Below, piece after piece: positions 37,623 to 46,961 of a DNA stretch of 47,269 bases. This stretch comes from Bacteroidales bacterium. Lineage in GTDB: Bacteria; Bacteroidota; Bacteroidia; Bacteroidales; P3. Made by a program: the position numbers and the translations under genes. The notes beneath the pieces are model-generated. The model was given only the letters and a program-made list of their open reading frames with translations. It ran no database searches and was not told the DNA's origin. The stretch is from contig JAGADZ010000033.1 of NCBI GenBank assembly GCA_017613375.1, forward strand, positions 1 through 47,269, read 5' to 3'. Position 1 is the first letter of the stretch, and every line of letters begins with the position of its first letter.

Positions 37623-38492
37623 TCACTCCTCTTCTTTCTTGATACGGTCTGTAAGCAAGAGTACCAGAATACACATCACCAAGGTACCGAGAGTGCCAAG
37701 CAGAACTATCACGGCTCGTTTGGGATAAGCCTTCTTATCGGCCGGAGTAGCCTTGTCGAGCCAGAACTTATAGCTCACTGAATGTTCCATATCGACCCTG
37801 GTCTGAGTCATTCGAGTCTGCAACTCGGCCAGTTCCTGACATTTGTCAGCAATCAGTTCGGAAACTCCGATACGGGTTTTATCTTTTTTCAGAGTATCTT
37901 CCAACGCCCTAATGTCACGTTCCAGTTCTGCACAAACATTCTCCATGATAGAACAGGCATCCTTAGCACGATCAAGTTGGATGCGAGTGCTGAGCGTATC
38001 ATAATTAGATGCCATGAAATTGGCTATATCGGCAGCCCACTGAGGGTCAACATCCAATACAGAAATCTCAACACCGAGAAATTCGGTGCGTTTGACACTA
38101 ACATTGCTACGATAAGCATCGTTGAGTTTAAAAAGCTTTTGAGGATCGTTGGCATCAATGCCGTAATGCTCCATCATATTGAAGCGATTGCATACATCTT
38201 CCATCATTGACTGTGATGAAATAATCTGTATGGCATATTCGCAGTCGCGTTCAATACCATAGTCCATAAAATCCAAACTGTAACGGTCGGCCATAATAGC
38301 CTTCGACAGTCTATTAGAGCTTGTAGGGAATAGGATTGCACTTGATTTGTATCGCGGTGTAACGAGGAACGAAGCCACTATAGATACCGCCAAGGCAACC
38401 ACAAACACTATTGTCAACAGTTTATAATGACGACGGAAGAAAACCATTGTTGACTTCAAATCGTAATTATTTCCAAAGTCTTTTTGTTCCAT
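37623..38492 (-). CDS. Wzz-family polysaccharide chain-length regulator
   Basis: A 289-residue inner-membrane co-polymerase. N-terminal helix LLTIVFVVALAVSIVASFLV (about 26-45) and C-terminal helix AVIVLLGTLGTLVMCILVLLL (about 262-282) flank a periplasmic alpha-helical region with coiled coil (DRAKDACSIMENVCAELERD). The motif DKATPADKKAYPKRAV before the second helix is typical of the family. It sets modal chain length with the polymerase encoded just downstream. No tyrosine kinase domain. Confidence 0.9.
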   Translation of the reverse strand: MEQKDFGNNYDLKSTMVFFRRHYKLLTIVFVVALAVSIVASFLVTPRYKSSAILFPTSSNRLSKAIMADRYSLDFMDYGIERDCEYAIQIISSQSMMEDVCNRFNMMEHYGIDANDPQKLFKLNDAYRSNVSVKRTEFLGVEISVLDVDPQWAADIANFMASNYDTLSTRIQLDRAKDACSIMENVCAELERDIRALEDTLKKDKTRIGVSELIADKCQELAELQTRMTQTRVDMEHSVSYKFWLDKATPADKKAYPKRAVIVLLGTLGTLVMCILVLLLTDRIKKEEE

Positions 38493-38507
38493 ATATTCAA
38501 ATACAAT

Positions 38508-38525
38508 GTGCCTGAATCAAGGCAC
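38508..38525 (-). other. Intercistronic hairpin between the transglycosylase-like gene and wzz
   Basis: Perfect 6-bp inverted repeat GTGCCT (38508-38513) / AGGCAC (38520-38525) with a 6-nt loop and no T run on the coding strand. It could be an RNA processing or stability element, or a weak attenuator. Confidence 0.4.
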
Positions 38526-38547
38526 CGTTATTAAAAAAACTTAATTG

Positions 38548-39822
38548 CTACCAATCAATATTATCCCCATTGTCCGGCGACAATAGCTCAGGCTGTGTAC
38601 TGTCAGTCTTATATTCAAGACCTTTCTCCGGACGGCCACAGTTACTCACATTGCTTTGAATGGCACGTATTTCCTCCTGTGTCAGAGCAACGCCGTTGTC
38701 CTTCTCGAAACGATTCCTGAGAAATGGGAATTCCCTTGCAAGTTCACCAGAATAATAAAAATCAAAACCTATGGCTCCAAATGTATAAACATGTCCGTCT
38801 ACCGTAATATGAGAGCCTCCGCAACGTGGAGCGGCATGAGGATGTGACTGTGAGAAGCCCACATTAAACAGTGTACATAAAATGTCAGGACGGTTAGAGA
38901 TATCGAAACCGGCTCGTTTCCACTGCAACATAGTCTGGTGGAGTATGCAGCCCGTATAAATATATGAATATAGGTGATTACGATAGTCTACAAGTCTGTT
39001 ATATCGCTCCATTTCATGATTGTCAGTAGTGAAATCAAGTATGTTTTCATACTGTTTACCCATATAAAACTCCGACGACGGGTCTTTTAGATGACGTTCC
39101 ACCTCTATTGCTGTAAACTCCTTGATACCGTTTACACCATATGAGAACTGCGACTGAACCGAGAGCATCTTGACTGGTCCAAGATAACGTTTGACAATTT
39201 CACGCTTGGAGTTAAAGAGACGTATTTGCTCTCCCACAAGACAGGCAACGATTAGTCGTGGCTCAACCCCTGTCAGACGTCCCGCCTCAACAAGCAGGGC
39301 ACTATCCTTTAATATCGACGGTTTGAGCATTTCCCATTCTTGGGTGGCCATCCATGGAATCACCGTAGGCCTCTGCTGTTGATTCTGACTATCAAAGACC
39401 TTGTTTAACTTGGCAAGCAACTGAGTATACCCCTTTGAAGTATCGGCATAGAGCGCGGCAGCGGCAATCATGCGGTCAACAAGGAAGGGATTGTCGCTAT
39501 ACTGTGCTGCCTCAAGGATAAGGCGTGCATTCTCTGGGTAGAATTTACCAAAAGCAGCAAGTTTAACAAACTGATTTATCCAGATAGTGTTTCGTTGTTC
39601 CGGATTAAGTATCGAATCCTGAAGCTGCTCCATTTCGGCCACAGACATAAGGTAGCGGTAGTTTTTATCCACCGCACCCTTATTGTTGGTAAACCCGAGT
39701 TTGAAGAATGCCCATGCTCCGATTATGACAAATCCTGCAGCGGCAAAAAGATAAACCGCAATATTGAATATTCTACGCCATACAGGCGATTTGAATGATG
39801 GTTTTGCCTTTGGGTTTTGCAT
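38548..39822 (-). CDS. Membrane-anchored lysozyme/transglycosylase-like protein
   Basis: A 424-residue protein with one N-terminal membrane helix (about 18-42) and a large extracytoplasmic region. The core resembles a soluble lytic transglycosylase: GVEPRLIVACLVGEQIRLF (about 185-203, candidate catalytic Glu198) then SQFSYGVNGIKEFTAIEVE and an N-rich segment LCTLFNVGFSQSHPHAAP. The match is by motif layout only; I cannot name a family with certainty. ATG 39822 (MQNPKAKPSF) is preferred to an in-frame TTG at 39840. Position beside wzz and the O-antigen ligase suggests a role in peptidoglycan remodelling with polysaccharide export. Confidence 0.65.
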   Translation of the reverse strand: MQNPKAKPSFKSPVWRRIFNIAVYLFAAAGFVIIGAWAFFKLGFTNNKGAVDKNYRYLMSVAEMEQLQDSILNPEQRNTIWINQFVKLAAFGKFYPENARLILEAAQYSDNPFLVDRMIAAAALYADTSKGYTQLLAKLNKVFDSQNQQQRPTVIPWMATQEWEMLKPSILKDSALLVEAGRLTGVEPRLIVACLVGEQIRLFNSKREIVKRYLGPVKMLSVQSQFSYGVNGIKEFTAIEVERHLKDPSSEFYMGKQYENILDFTTDNHEMERYNRLVDYRNHLYSYIYTGCILHQTMLQWKRAGFDISNRPDILCTLFNVGFSQSHPHAAPRCGGSHITVDGHVYTFGAIGFDFYYSGELAREFPFLRNRFEKDNGVALTQEEIRAIQSNVSNCGRPEKGLEYKTDSTQPELLSPDNGDNIDW

Positions 39823-39855
39823 CACGTTTTTTTTAAACAAAAAGATAAAGATAGT

Positions 39856-41259
39856 TTAGCAAATCATTTGCTGCATTATAGGCAACGAAGCAAGATTTCT
39901 CAGAGCCTCGACCTGTTCAAAGAGTGTAATATCCATAAGAATAAACACCAAAGCACCTGCGATATAGCCAACAAGAGCCAGCAACGTAATTTTTTTGAGA
40001 TACCAAATAAAATCTATTTTTTCCATACCCATGACAGCTACACCTGCTGCAGAACCGATAATGAGCAGCGATCCGCCTGTCCCGGCACAGTAAGCAAGGA
40101 ATTCCCAGAATGGATGGTTTACAGCAAATATCACATTATCGCCAGATATTGGGTACATACCCTGAACAGCTGCCACAAGAGGCACATTGTCCACAACAGA
40201 CGACAGCACGCCGATAATCAAGTCAATGAGGAAGAATCCGACTTTTTCTTCGCCAAAGCTGATGTTCAGCAACGAATCATTGAGTCCCTGTGCCAATCCA
40301 CCAAGGATACCAGCGACTTTGAGGCAAGAAACAGCCATAAGAATACCAAGGAAGAAGAGTATCGTCGGCACATCGACATGCTCAAGAGTACTGACGGCTG
40401 TGGGAAGTTTGAAATCGTCTTTTGAATATTTACGACTAAGAATCTCTGTAGTCACCCAAAGCACCGAGAGTCCGAAAAGCATTCCCAAATACGGAGGCAA
40501 GTGGGTGATGGTCTTAAAAACAGGGACGAATACCAGAGCACACACGCCCATGATAAGCACAAGAAGGCGAAAACGGCGTGGCACCTGTATTCCTTCTGTG
40601 TTTTCAGAAGGACGATCAATGTCTCCCTTCAGGGAGAAGCCAAGAATCCAGACTGGCACAGCCATACATGCCAGACTAGCGACAAGGGTCTTGACAATGA
40701 TATTGACAGTGGTCACCTCGCCTTTTATCCAAAGCATGATTGTCGTAACATCTCCAATGGGGCTCCATGCACCACCTGCATTGGCAGCCAATATCACCAT
40801 ACCGGCATAGAGCCAACGCTCCTTTTTGTCGGCGATGAGTTTTCTCAATAGGGCAACCATCACTATGGCCGTAGTCATATTGTCAAGAAGAGCTGACAGG
40901 AAGAATGTGAGGATTGAGAGAATCCAGAGGAGCTTCTTTTTGTTGGTGGTTTTAATCTTGTCCGTAATGATGCTAAAGCCCTGATAGTCCTCTATCAGCG
41001 TAACAATGGTCATTGCACCAAGCAGGAAAAAAACTATCTCTGCCGTTTCACCAAGGTTCTCAATAAGATTGCTCGAGATAAAGGCTCTCCACGACTCAAC
41101 ATCAAGGGTCGGATTGAAAGATGCATGGCAAAATGAAAAGATTGCCCACGTCAGCACACCGAGCAACAATGCCGTGGCGGTTTTGTTTATTTTCAGCGGA
41201 TGTTCGAGCGCTATGCAGGTGTATCCGATGATAAAAATGGTAACTAATGTTACAACCAT
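39856..41259 (-). CDS. nhaD: Na+/H+ antiporter NhaD
   Basis: A 467-residue polytopic membrane protein of the NhaD/ion-transporter superfamily, exporting Na+ (or Li+) in exchange for H+. Typical stretches are DNMTTAIVMVALLRKL (about 137-152), ANAGGAWSPIGDVTTIMLWIKG (about 175-196), and VVDNVPLVAAVQGMYP and GTGGSLLIIGSAAGVAVMG in the C-terminal half. Full length for the family. Starts 54 nt after yidC, with a possible own -7 element over the yidC stop. Confidence 0.92.
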   Translation of the reverse strand: MVVTLVTIFIIGYTCIALEHPLKINKTATALLLGVLTWAIFSFCHASFNPTLDVESWRAFISSNLIENLGETAEIVFFLLGAMTIVTLIEDYQGFSIITDKIKTTNKKKLLWILSILTFFLSALLDNMTTAIVMVALLRKLIADKKERWLYAGMVILAANAGGAWSPIGDVTTIMLWIKGEVTTVNIIVKTLVASLACMAVPVWILGFSLKGDIDRPSENTEGIQVPRRFRLLVLIMGVCALVFVPVFKTITHLPPYLGMLFGLSVLWVTTEILSRKYSKDDFKLPTAVSTLEHVDVPTILFFLGILMAVSCLKVAGILGGLAQGLNDSLLNISFGEEKVGFFLIDLIIGVLSSVVDNVPLVAAVQGMYPISGDNVIFAVNHPFWEFLAYCAGTGGSLLIIGSAAGVAVMGMEKIDFIWYLKKITLLALVGYIAGALVFILMDITLFEQVEALRNLASLPIMQQMIC

Positions 41260-41308
41260 GATCGTTTATGTTTTTCTATTTCGTTATTATCAAATTGATG
41301 CAGCTTTC

Positions 41309-41316
41309 CAAATTTA
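41309..41316 (-). promoter_or_regulatory. Possible -7 element for nhaD
   Basis: Reads TAAATTTG on minus, exact TAnnTTTG, overlapping the yidC stop codon, 50 nt before the nhaD ATG. No -33 TTTG at normal spacing; a chance match in AT-rich DNA cannot be excluded. Confidence 0.35.
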
Positions 41317-43320
41317 TCTTTTGTTGCGTTGGCGCTGCAGTTCTTCATTCATACGCTGCATCTCCTCTAAGCGTTGCTGGAACTTGGACTTTTTTGGAGC
41401 CTTACCCTTACCTTGGGTCTCTGCCTTGGCCATACGGGCACGCACTTTGTCCTCAGTTGTGACTGCACGAATGAGGAACATAGTTCCGATAGAGAGTAGC
41501 AGGTTGAAGAAATAGTAGATATTCAATGCTGCCGACTGGCTGTTGAATATGAAGAGCATCATAAATGGCATAAAATACATCATTGCCTTCATTCCCGGCA
41601 TAGCAGCCTGGGTCTGTTGCTGCTTCATAGTGTAGACTGTGTAGACAAACTGCATGGCGAACATTAACAGGCAGAAGAGACTGATATGATCACCATATAG
41701 TGGTATGTTGAACGGCAAATTGACAATAGAGTCATATGTCGACAAGTCGCCACACCACAGAAAATCCTTCTGACGCAACTCTATAGAAGCGGGATAGAAA
41801 CGGAACATGGCCCATAAAATAGGCAGTTGGATAAGCATTGGCAAACATCCTGCCATGGGATTGATACCAGCCTTTTTCTGCAATGCGGTCATAGCCTGCT
41901 GCTTCTGCATGGCTTGGTCCTGCTTGGGGAATTTCTTGTTGATGACCTCAATCTCCGGTTTCAAGTGACGCATCACTGCACCGGTCTTGTAGCTGTTCCA
42001 TGTCAAAGGAGTGATAATGATACGGAGTAATAATGTAAGAACAATGATGATGATACCGTAATTCCAGCCGAAATTCTCCAACAGATTGAACACAGGGATG
42101 ATTACAAAGCGGCTAAACCACTGTGTCAGGAAAAAGCCCCATCCCAAAGGAAGCATACGCTCGAAACTGCGGTCCATGTCACGGAGCAAGCGATATTTAT
42201 TAGGACCGAAATAAAATCCCATGTCAAGAGTGTAGTCCTTTTCTGTGGCGTCATAGTCGAGTCCCAGAAGACTGTTCATACTGCATAGGTAATTATCGTC
42301 CTTATTGCTGCGATCGGTAGCCACCCGAAGTTGCTGAGCATTGCGAAACCCATTCTCCGACATCAGTATAGCGCAGAAAAACTGTTGCTTATAGGCCACC
42401 CATTCCAATGGCGTAGTAATCTGTTTCTCATCGTCACGTCCATCCCTAAGATTATCGGGACTGTCATCGACATTCTTATAATAGAGCGAAGTATAGAAGC
42501 GTTCGCTGTCCTTGTTGCGCGATGCGTTGCGGCCTTTCTGGCTACGGTCGAACTGTTCCTGACGGTTGAGTTTGTTGCTCCAGTTCAGAGACAGACTCGG
42601 TGTGTTGCTGACACACTGTGAAAGATTATGGAAGACCACATCGAAATCAATGTCATATCTGTCATGATAGAACACATAACGGAATTCAAGATAACTGTCG
42701 TTATTCACAGGCAAAGAGTCAGCCTGACGTACAAAAGCACGGAAACTGAGAACAACAGAATCGTTTTCAGGAACATTGATTTCTGTATCGGTAGAAATCA
42801 GGTTGTCATCATAATAGACAGCAAAAGGAATAAATTTTGTGTTAACCACGCTGTTGCGGCTGTCAGCAAAGAAGATATCGAAGTTTTCATCATCAGGAGT
42901 GATGACCTCGAGAGGCATGCTGTCGAATGTAAGGTAATCGGAAAGAACCGCCTTCTGCACAGAAGCCCCAAGTGAATTGAGATCCACCTTTAAAAGATTG
43001 TTGCTTACCGACACCTTCACACGTGCATTGGAGGTATTGCAAGAGAAGAAACTTGAAGGTTGGAGCACCTCAGGCAGGGAGACACCGAGACTGTCATTAA
43101 ACGAAGAATCTCTAAGTGCCAGCTTAGCAAGCGAATCCTGAATATGATTTTGCAGTGCCGTAGCATTTGCCAGAGAATCGGCACGCATACGTTCCACGTA
43201 GATTAAAGAATCTTGGCGACGACGCGCCGCAATTTCCTCATCAGATGGCTTAATCCAGAACATATAACCCATAAAAATGAGGAAAATGAGCACAAGTCCT
43301 ACGATAGATTTTTTATCCAT
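41314..43320 (-). CDS. yidC: Membrane protein insertase YidC
   Basis: Inner-membrane insertase that acts alone or with SecYEG. The 668 residues show the Gram-negative layout: N-terminal anchor (VGLVLIFLIFMGYMFWI, 6-22), large periplasmic domain (about 80-400) and the five-helix insertase core with the groove arginine in TLLLRIIITPLTWNSYKT, KKAGINPMAGCLPMLIQLP and AMQFVYTVYTMKQQQ. The C-terminal tail is basic (KGKAPKKSKFQQRLEEM..., ending QRQRNKR), fit to contact the ribosome. A -7 element lies 64 nt upstream. Confidence 0.96.
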   Translation of the reverse strand: MDKKSIVGLVLIFLIFMGYMFWIKPSDEEIAARRRQDSLIYVERMRADSLANATALQNHIQDSLAKLALRDSSFNDSLGVSLPEVLQPSSFFSCNTSNARVKVSVSNNLLKVDLNSLGASVQKAVLSDYLTFDSMPLEVITPDDENFDIFFADSRNSVVNTKFIPFAVYYDDNLISTDTEINVPENDSVVLSFRAFVRQADSLPVNNDSYLEFRYVFYHDRYDIDFDVVFHNLSQCVSNTPSLSLNWSNKLNRQEQFDRSQKGRNASRNKDSERFYTSLYYKNVDDSPDNLRDGRDDEKQITTPLEWVAYKQQFFCAILMSENGFRNAQQLRVATDRSNKDDNYLCSMNSLLGLDYDATEKDYTLDMGFYFGPNKYRLLRDMDRSFERMLPLGWGFFLTQWFSRFVIIPVFNLLENFGWNYGIIIIVLTLLLRIIITPLTWNSYKTGAVMRHLKPEIEVINKKFPKQDQAMQKQQAMTALQKKAGINPMAGCLPMLIQLPILWAMFRFYPASIELRQKDFLWCGDLSTYDSIVNLPFNIPLYGDHISLFCLLMFAMQFVYTVYTMKQQQTQAAMPGMKAMMYFMPFMMLFIFNSQSAALNIYYFFNLLLSIGTMFLIRAVTTEDKVRARMAKAETQGKGKAPKKSKFQQRLEEMQRMNEELQRQRNKR

Positions 43321-43383
43321 TTGTTATATATAGTATTAATTGTCTTACATTTACTTATTTAATAGCCGCAATGGCTGAAATTG

Positions 43384-43391
43384 CAAAGGTA
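43384..43391 (-). promoter_or_regulatory. -7 promoter element for yidC
   Basis: Reads TACCTTTG on minus, exact, 64 nt before the ATG. No clear -33 element. Confidence 0.5.
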
Positions 43392-43462
43392 CAACTAATT
43401 TCTAAATATACACCTATAAAAAATATTTTTTTTAGAAATAGCGAAAATACAAGAAAAACTTG

Positions 43463-43470
43463 TATTTTTG
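43463..43470 (+). promoter_or_regulatory. -7 promoter element for the small lipoprotein gene
   Basis: TATTTTTG, exact, 24 nt before ATG 43494. Leader of about 15 nt. No -33 TTTG seen. Confidence 0.5.
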
Positions 43471-43493
43471 TAATTCCATAAAACAGTCGAATA

Positions 43494-43922
43494 ATGATTA
43501 GAACAACACGTTTCATCCTCATTTTGACATTCTTTATGTCTGGGGTATTATTTTCATGCGGCAACCAAGGAGGCGAAGAGAACGTCCTCAATCCTGCTGA
43601 CAGCATCACAGCCACTCCTGAGGCGACAAATGAAGACACTATAGCGGCTGACACCGTTGTCGCTGTCGAGCCCGAGCCCGTCAAAGAGCCTGCTAAAAAA
43701 CAGACCGTGACGACACCAAACAACGGGAAACGAGAGACTTTATACATCTCGACCTACGGTGCCAACGGCAAAGTATGGGGACACGTCACCATGAATGGTT
43801 CAACGGGACGCGGCACAATCCACGATGAGGGAGAGAACAGTTACAGCATCACCGTAACACGTCATGGCAACGAATTATATGGCACGGATCAAAATGGGCG
43901 CCAATACGTATTCCGTTTATAA
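43494..43922 (+). CDS. Small lipoprotein of unknown function
   Basis: A 142-residue lipoprotein: signal peptide with lipobox LFSCG (Cys22), an acidic, proline- and threonine-rich tether (about 27-75), and a short C-terminal beta-rich domain (about 80-142) with YISTYGANGKVWGHVTMNG and GTDQNGRQYVFRL. I do not recognise the domain; it may be a small surface or periplasmic binding module. Monocistronic, divergent from yidC. Confidence 0.75.
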   Translation: MIRTTRFILILTFFMSGVLFSCGNQGGEENVLNPADSITATPEATNEDTIAADTVVAVEPEPVKEPAKKQTVTTPNNGKRETLYISTYGANGKVWGHVTMNGSTGRGTIHDEGENSYSITVTRHGNELYGTDQNGRQYVFRL

Positions 43923-44028
43923 AGATGGATATGTCATATTCGCCATACATATAAACCTTTACGGGCAGATCCGTCCACTGTGTTAATAAACATTTATAAC
44001 TTTAAGATGCCGTATCGGCAATTCTTGC

Positions 44029-44036
44029 TATTTTTG
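44029..44036 (+). promoter_or_regulatory. -7 promoter element for the transketolase operon
   Basis: TATTTTTG, exact, 23 nt before the tktN ATG at 44059. The -33 region (TTTA at 44001-44004) does not match. Confidence 0.45.
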
Positions 44037-44058
44037 CAAAAAACAAAACAACATAATA

Positions 44059-44910
44059 ATGAAAACTACACAAGAATTACAAACAATTGCAAGACAAGTA
44101 CGTAGAGACATATTACGCATGACAACAGCAGCCAAGTCAGGTCATCCAGGAGGCTCAATGGGATGCACAGAATGGATGGTGGCCATGCAATTCAACCAAA
44201 TGGAGCACGATCCCGCTCATTTCACCATGGAAGGAAATAATCAAGACATGATGTTTGTATCTCAAGGACATATCACTCCCGTGATATACAGCGTCATGGC
44301 TCGTGTAGGATATTTCCCCGTCTCTGAACTGTCGACTTTCCGCAAATTCGGCACCCGTCTGCAGGGACATCCTTCAACTGAGCATGGTCTGCCTGGGATT
44401 CGCATGGCTTCAGGCTCATTAGGGCAAGGCATGAGTGTCGGTATCGGTGCCGCATTGGGCAAGAAAATGACTGGCGACAACCACTTGGTTTACACGCTTC
44501 ATGGAGACGGCGAGCTTCAGGAAGGCCAGATTTGGGAGGCCGTCATGTTTGCCGGGGCAAAAGGTGTGGACAATTTGATTGCCACGGTAGATTACAACCA
44601 TCAGCAGATTGACGGCACCACACAGCAGGTCATGGACCTTGGAGATTTGAAATCCAAGTTCGAGTCTTTCATGTGGACCGTTGTGACAATCGCTGACGGC
44701 AACGATATGCAGCAGGTTTTAGACGGTATGGCAAAAGCCAAGAGTCTTACCGGCAAAGGCAAGCCTGTATGTGTGCTGCTCCAAAGCCAGATGGGTTATG
44801 GTGTCGACTTCATGCAGAACACCAACAAGTACCATGGCAGCGTGTTGAACGAGGAAGACCTCCAGAAAGCGCTGAAGCAATTGCCAGAAACCGAATTGGG
44901 TGACTATTGA
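44059..44910 (+). CDS. Transketolase, N-terminal (TPP-binding) subunit
   Basis: A 283-residue split-transketolase subunit of the non-oxidative pentose phosphate pathway. It carries SGHPGGSMGCTEW (near 28-40), QGHITPVIYSVMARVGYF, LPGIRMASGSLGQGMSVGIGAALG and the TPP/metal motif GDGELQEGQIWEA with VDYNHQQIDG. Length is usual for the split form (about 270-290). The partner subunit (starting 46962) is on the same strand but separated by two unrelated genes. The stop codon at 44908-44910 overlaps the vWA gene start. Confidence 0.93.
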   Translation: MKTTQELQTIARQVRRDILRMTTAAKSGHPGGSMGCTEWMVAMQFNQMEHDPAHFTMEGNNQDMMFVSQGHITPVIYSVMARVGYFPVSELSTFRKFGTRLQGHPSTEHGLPGIRMASGSLGQGMSVGIGAALGKKMTGDNHLVYTLHGDGELQEGQIWEAVMFAGAKGVDNLIATVDYNHQQIDGTTQQVMDLGDLKSKFESFMWTVVTIADGNDMQQVLDGMAKAKSLTGKGKPVCVLLQSQMGYGVDFMQNTNKYHGSVLNEEDLQKALKQLPETELGDY

Positions 44911-46309
44911 TACAAACTTCAACCATAATTTTGGATTAAAGACGTTGAAAAGGGTATTTCTTGCACTACTGATGATGGCATCAATCTTTCCGGCCGTGTC
45001 TCAATCAGGAATCACTGCCGAGAAGACGCGTGTGCTTATCATTCTCGACTGTTCCAATAGCATGTGGGACCGCTGGCAGAGCGATGCCAAAATCAAAGTG
45101 ACGCAACAGGTTCTTCTTAAATTTCTCGACAGCGTAGCAAACCAGAACGAAATAGAGGTAGCTCTGCGTGTTTTTGGACATCTGAATAAAAACTCTTACG
45201 GCACACGCCTTGAAGTGCCTTTTGAGAAAGATAACAACTACAAGATTCAAAGCAAGATAAAAACCCTCGTCCCTAACGGAGCCTGCACTGCAGCCTCGGC
45301 ATTAAGCAGTTCATTGAATGATTTCCCCGTCGCAGGCACATCACGTAATATTATACTGATTATCACAGACGGTATGGACGACTGCGATGGGAATATATGC
45401 GATGTCGCAAGGCAGGTACAGATGAGCGGTGTCATAGTGCAGACTTTTATTCTCGGAATCGGAGACAAGAAAGACTTCCAGCACAGTCTTGACTGTGCAG
45501 GTAAGTTTATCTATGTACCCAACGAGGAACAGTATACCGAGACACTATACAACATTTTCCACATGTCGGAAGAAAAAGCCCCTGTAGTGGTAAATGTTTA
45601 TGACGAGACCAATCATCTTATCGAGTCCTCCATCCCTATAGCTTTTTATGATGCACAAACCCATGTTGTGAAATACTCAACAATCTACAGCATTGACAGT
45701 CGCTATACACCTGACACTCTGATTGTCGACCCCCTTGTAGAATACGACATAACACTCTTTACCAATCCTCCTATTTCCAGGAAAGGCATTCAGTTCAAGC
45801 CCGAGCAGGTCAATCAACTGAATTTCAATATCGAGCAAGGCTCTCTAAGACTTCGTACCGACGGCAAACGAGTCAATTACGCCGTACCGCAGTATCAGAT
45901 ACTTGTATACCAGAAAGGGGAACTTGTTGCCACTCAACTCATGGGAGAGCAACCAGAATATCTGAGTGGAAACTATGACTTGGAAGTTCTTACGACCCCA
46001 CCCCTACGACTGACAGAAATTGCCGTTGTAGGTTCGTCAGCCACCGACCTTACCATTCCTACCCCAGGAGTGGCCAATATTAACAAACCCAAAGCGATCT
46101 CTTCCGGTGCCATTTTCGCTTTTAAGGATGGTATACTGACTCACGTGTGCGACCTGAACCCTAATAAGGTAAATGAAAGGCTACTACTAATGCCAGGACA
46201 GTACCAACTTGTCATCAAGCCCCAAAACAGCATAGAATACAATACTGTAAAGACGATACGTTTTGAAATAGACGCTGGCAAGACGACAAACATCAACCTT
46301 GCAAACTGA
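44900..46309 (+). CDS. Exported vWA-domain protein
   Basis: A 469-residue protein with a signal peptide (core VFLALLMMASIFPAVS) and a von Willebrand factor A domain (about 43-215) with a MIDAS metal site: DCSNS (50-54), a threonine near 130 and TDG (156-158). The remaining region (about 225-469) is beta-rich with repeated patterns such as IEQGSLRLRTDGKR, and no T9SS tail. vWA domains bind protein ligands through a metal. GTG 44900 overlaps the tktN stop by 11 nt; TTG 44945 gives a shorter, more typical signal peptide (MKRVFLALLMM) and is a real alternative. The next gene follows by 6 nt. Confidence 0.8.
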   Translation: MTIDTNFNHNFGLKTLKRVFLALLMMASIFPAVSQSGITAEKTRVLIILDCSNSMWDRWQSDAKIKVTQQVLLKFLDSVANQNEIEVALRVFGHLNKNSYGTRLEVPFEKDNNYKIQSKIKTLVPNGACTAASALSSSLNDFPVAGTSRNIILIITDGMDDCDGNICDVARQVQMSGVIVQTFILGIGDKKDFQHSLDCAGKFIYVPNEEQYTETLYNIFHMSEEKAPVVVNVYDETNHLIESSIPIAFYDAQTHVVKYSTIYSIDSRYTPDTLIVDPLVEYDITLFTNPPISRKGIQFKPEQVNQLNFNIEQGSLRLRTDGKRVNYAVPQYQILVYQKGELVATQLMGEQPEYLSGNYDLEVLTTPPLRLTEIAVVGSSATDLTIPTPGVANINKPKAISSGAIFAFKDGILTHVCDLNPNKVNERLLLMPGQYQLVIKPQNSIEYNTVKTIRFEIDAGKTTNINLAN

Positions 46310-46315
46310 ACAAAT

Positions 46316-46948
46316 ATGCTCAAACAAGAGCCCATAGATATGACAAAGGAAACCATCATCCGCAGAATAATCGGCATCACAGCACTAGTATTGTGGGTGG
46401 TGGCTATTGTGCCAAAATTTTTTCTTAGCGAAAACATGATGGTATGGCAATTGGACAACTGGGCTCTGCTATTTGCTCCACTACTCACGCTGGCATACAT
46501 AGTGATGCTGGCTATACATATCGTCAAAGGAAAACACTGGATTGTCAAATTGTCTGTATGTATAAGTTGTGCTTTAATAATATGTGCCTGTATTGTTATG
46601 TTCTTTAGTTCTAGACATTGGCTCTACGTCAAAATATGGGGTAACAAAGACTATGTTGTATACAGCGAATATCGCGGTGCCATCGACCCAGACGAGTATG
46701 TGTTATATAAACGCAATGGTCTTTTGAACAAAAAAATGTATAATATCGGAGGCGGTTGGCGGGGCCAGTTAAGAAAAGTAGAGTTCACATTTTACGAGCC
46801 CCTCGATTTGATAAGAGAAGAGCGCGATGCAGTACCTTTTGATAGCGATAGTATATACCATATAACTGTGTATCATCGCCTGAGCGATGGACATTGCTAC
46901 AGCCAAGAACAAAACGACTCATTACAAGCATTGATAAATAAACAATAA
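46316..46948 (+). CDS. Three-helix membrane protein of unknown function
   Basis: A 210-residue protein with three membrane segments (about 18-37, 49-68, 77-97: ITALVLWVVAIVPKFFL, LLFAPLLTLAYIVMLAIHIV, LSVCISCALIICACIVMFF) and a C-terminal soluble domain (about 100-210) with KDYVVYSEYRGAIDPDEYVLYK and YNIGGGWRGQLRKVEF. No domain recognised. A second ATG (46340) gives a 202-residue version. It lies 6 nt after the vWA gene and 13 nt before tktC, so it is probably in the same transcript. Confidence 0.75.
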   Translation: MLKQEPIDMTKETIIRRIIGITALVLWVVAIVPKFFLSENMMVWQLDNWALLFAPLLTLAYIVMLAIHIVKGKHWIVKLSVCISCALIICACIVMFFSSRHWLYVKIWGNKDYVVYSEYRGAIDPDEYVLYKRNGLLNKKMYNIGGGWRGQLRKVEFTFYEPLDLIREERDAVPFDSDSIYHITVYHRLSDGHCYSQEQNDSLQALINKQ

Positions 46949-46961
46949 TATAGATATAACA

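Noticed and set aside
39817-40810. Two plus-strand open frames of over 200 codons (39817-40425 and 40187-40810)
   Set aside because: Antisense to nhaD; no recognisable motifs, and one is low-complexity basic sequence typical of reversed membrane-protein genes.
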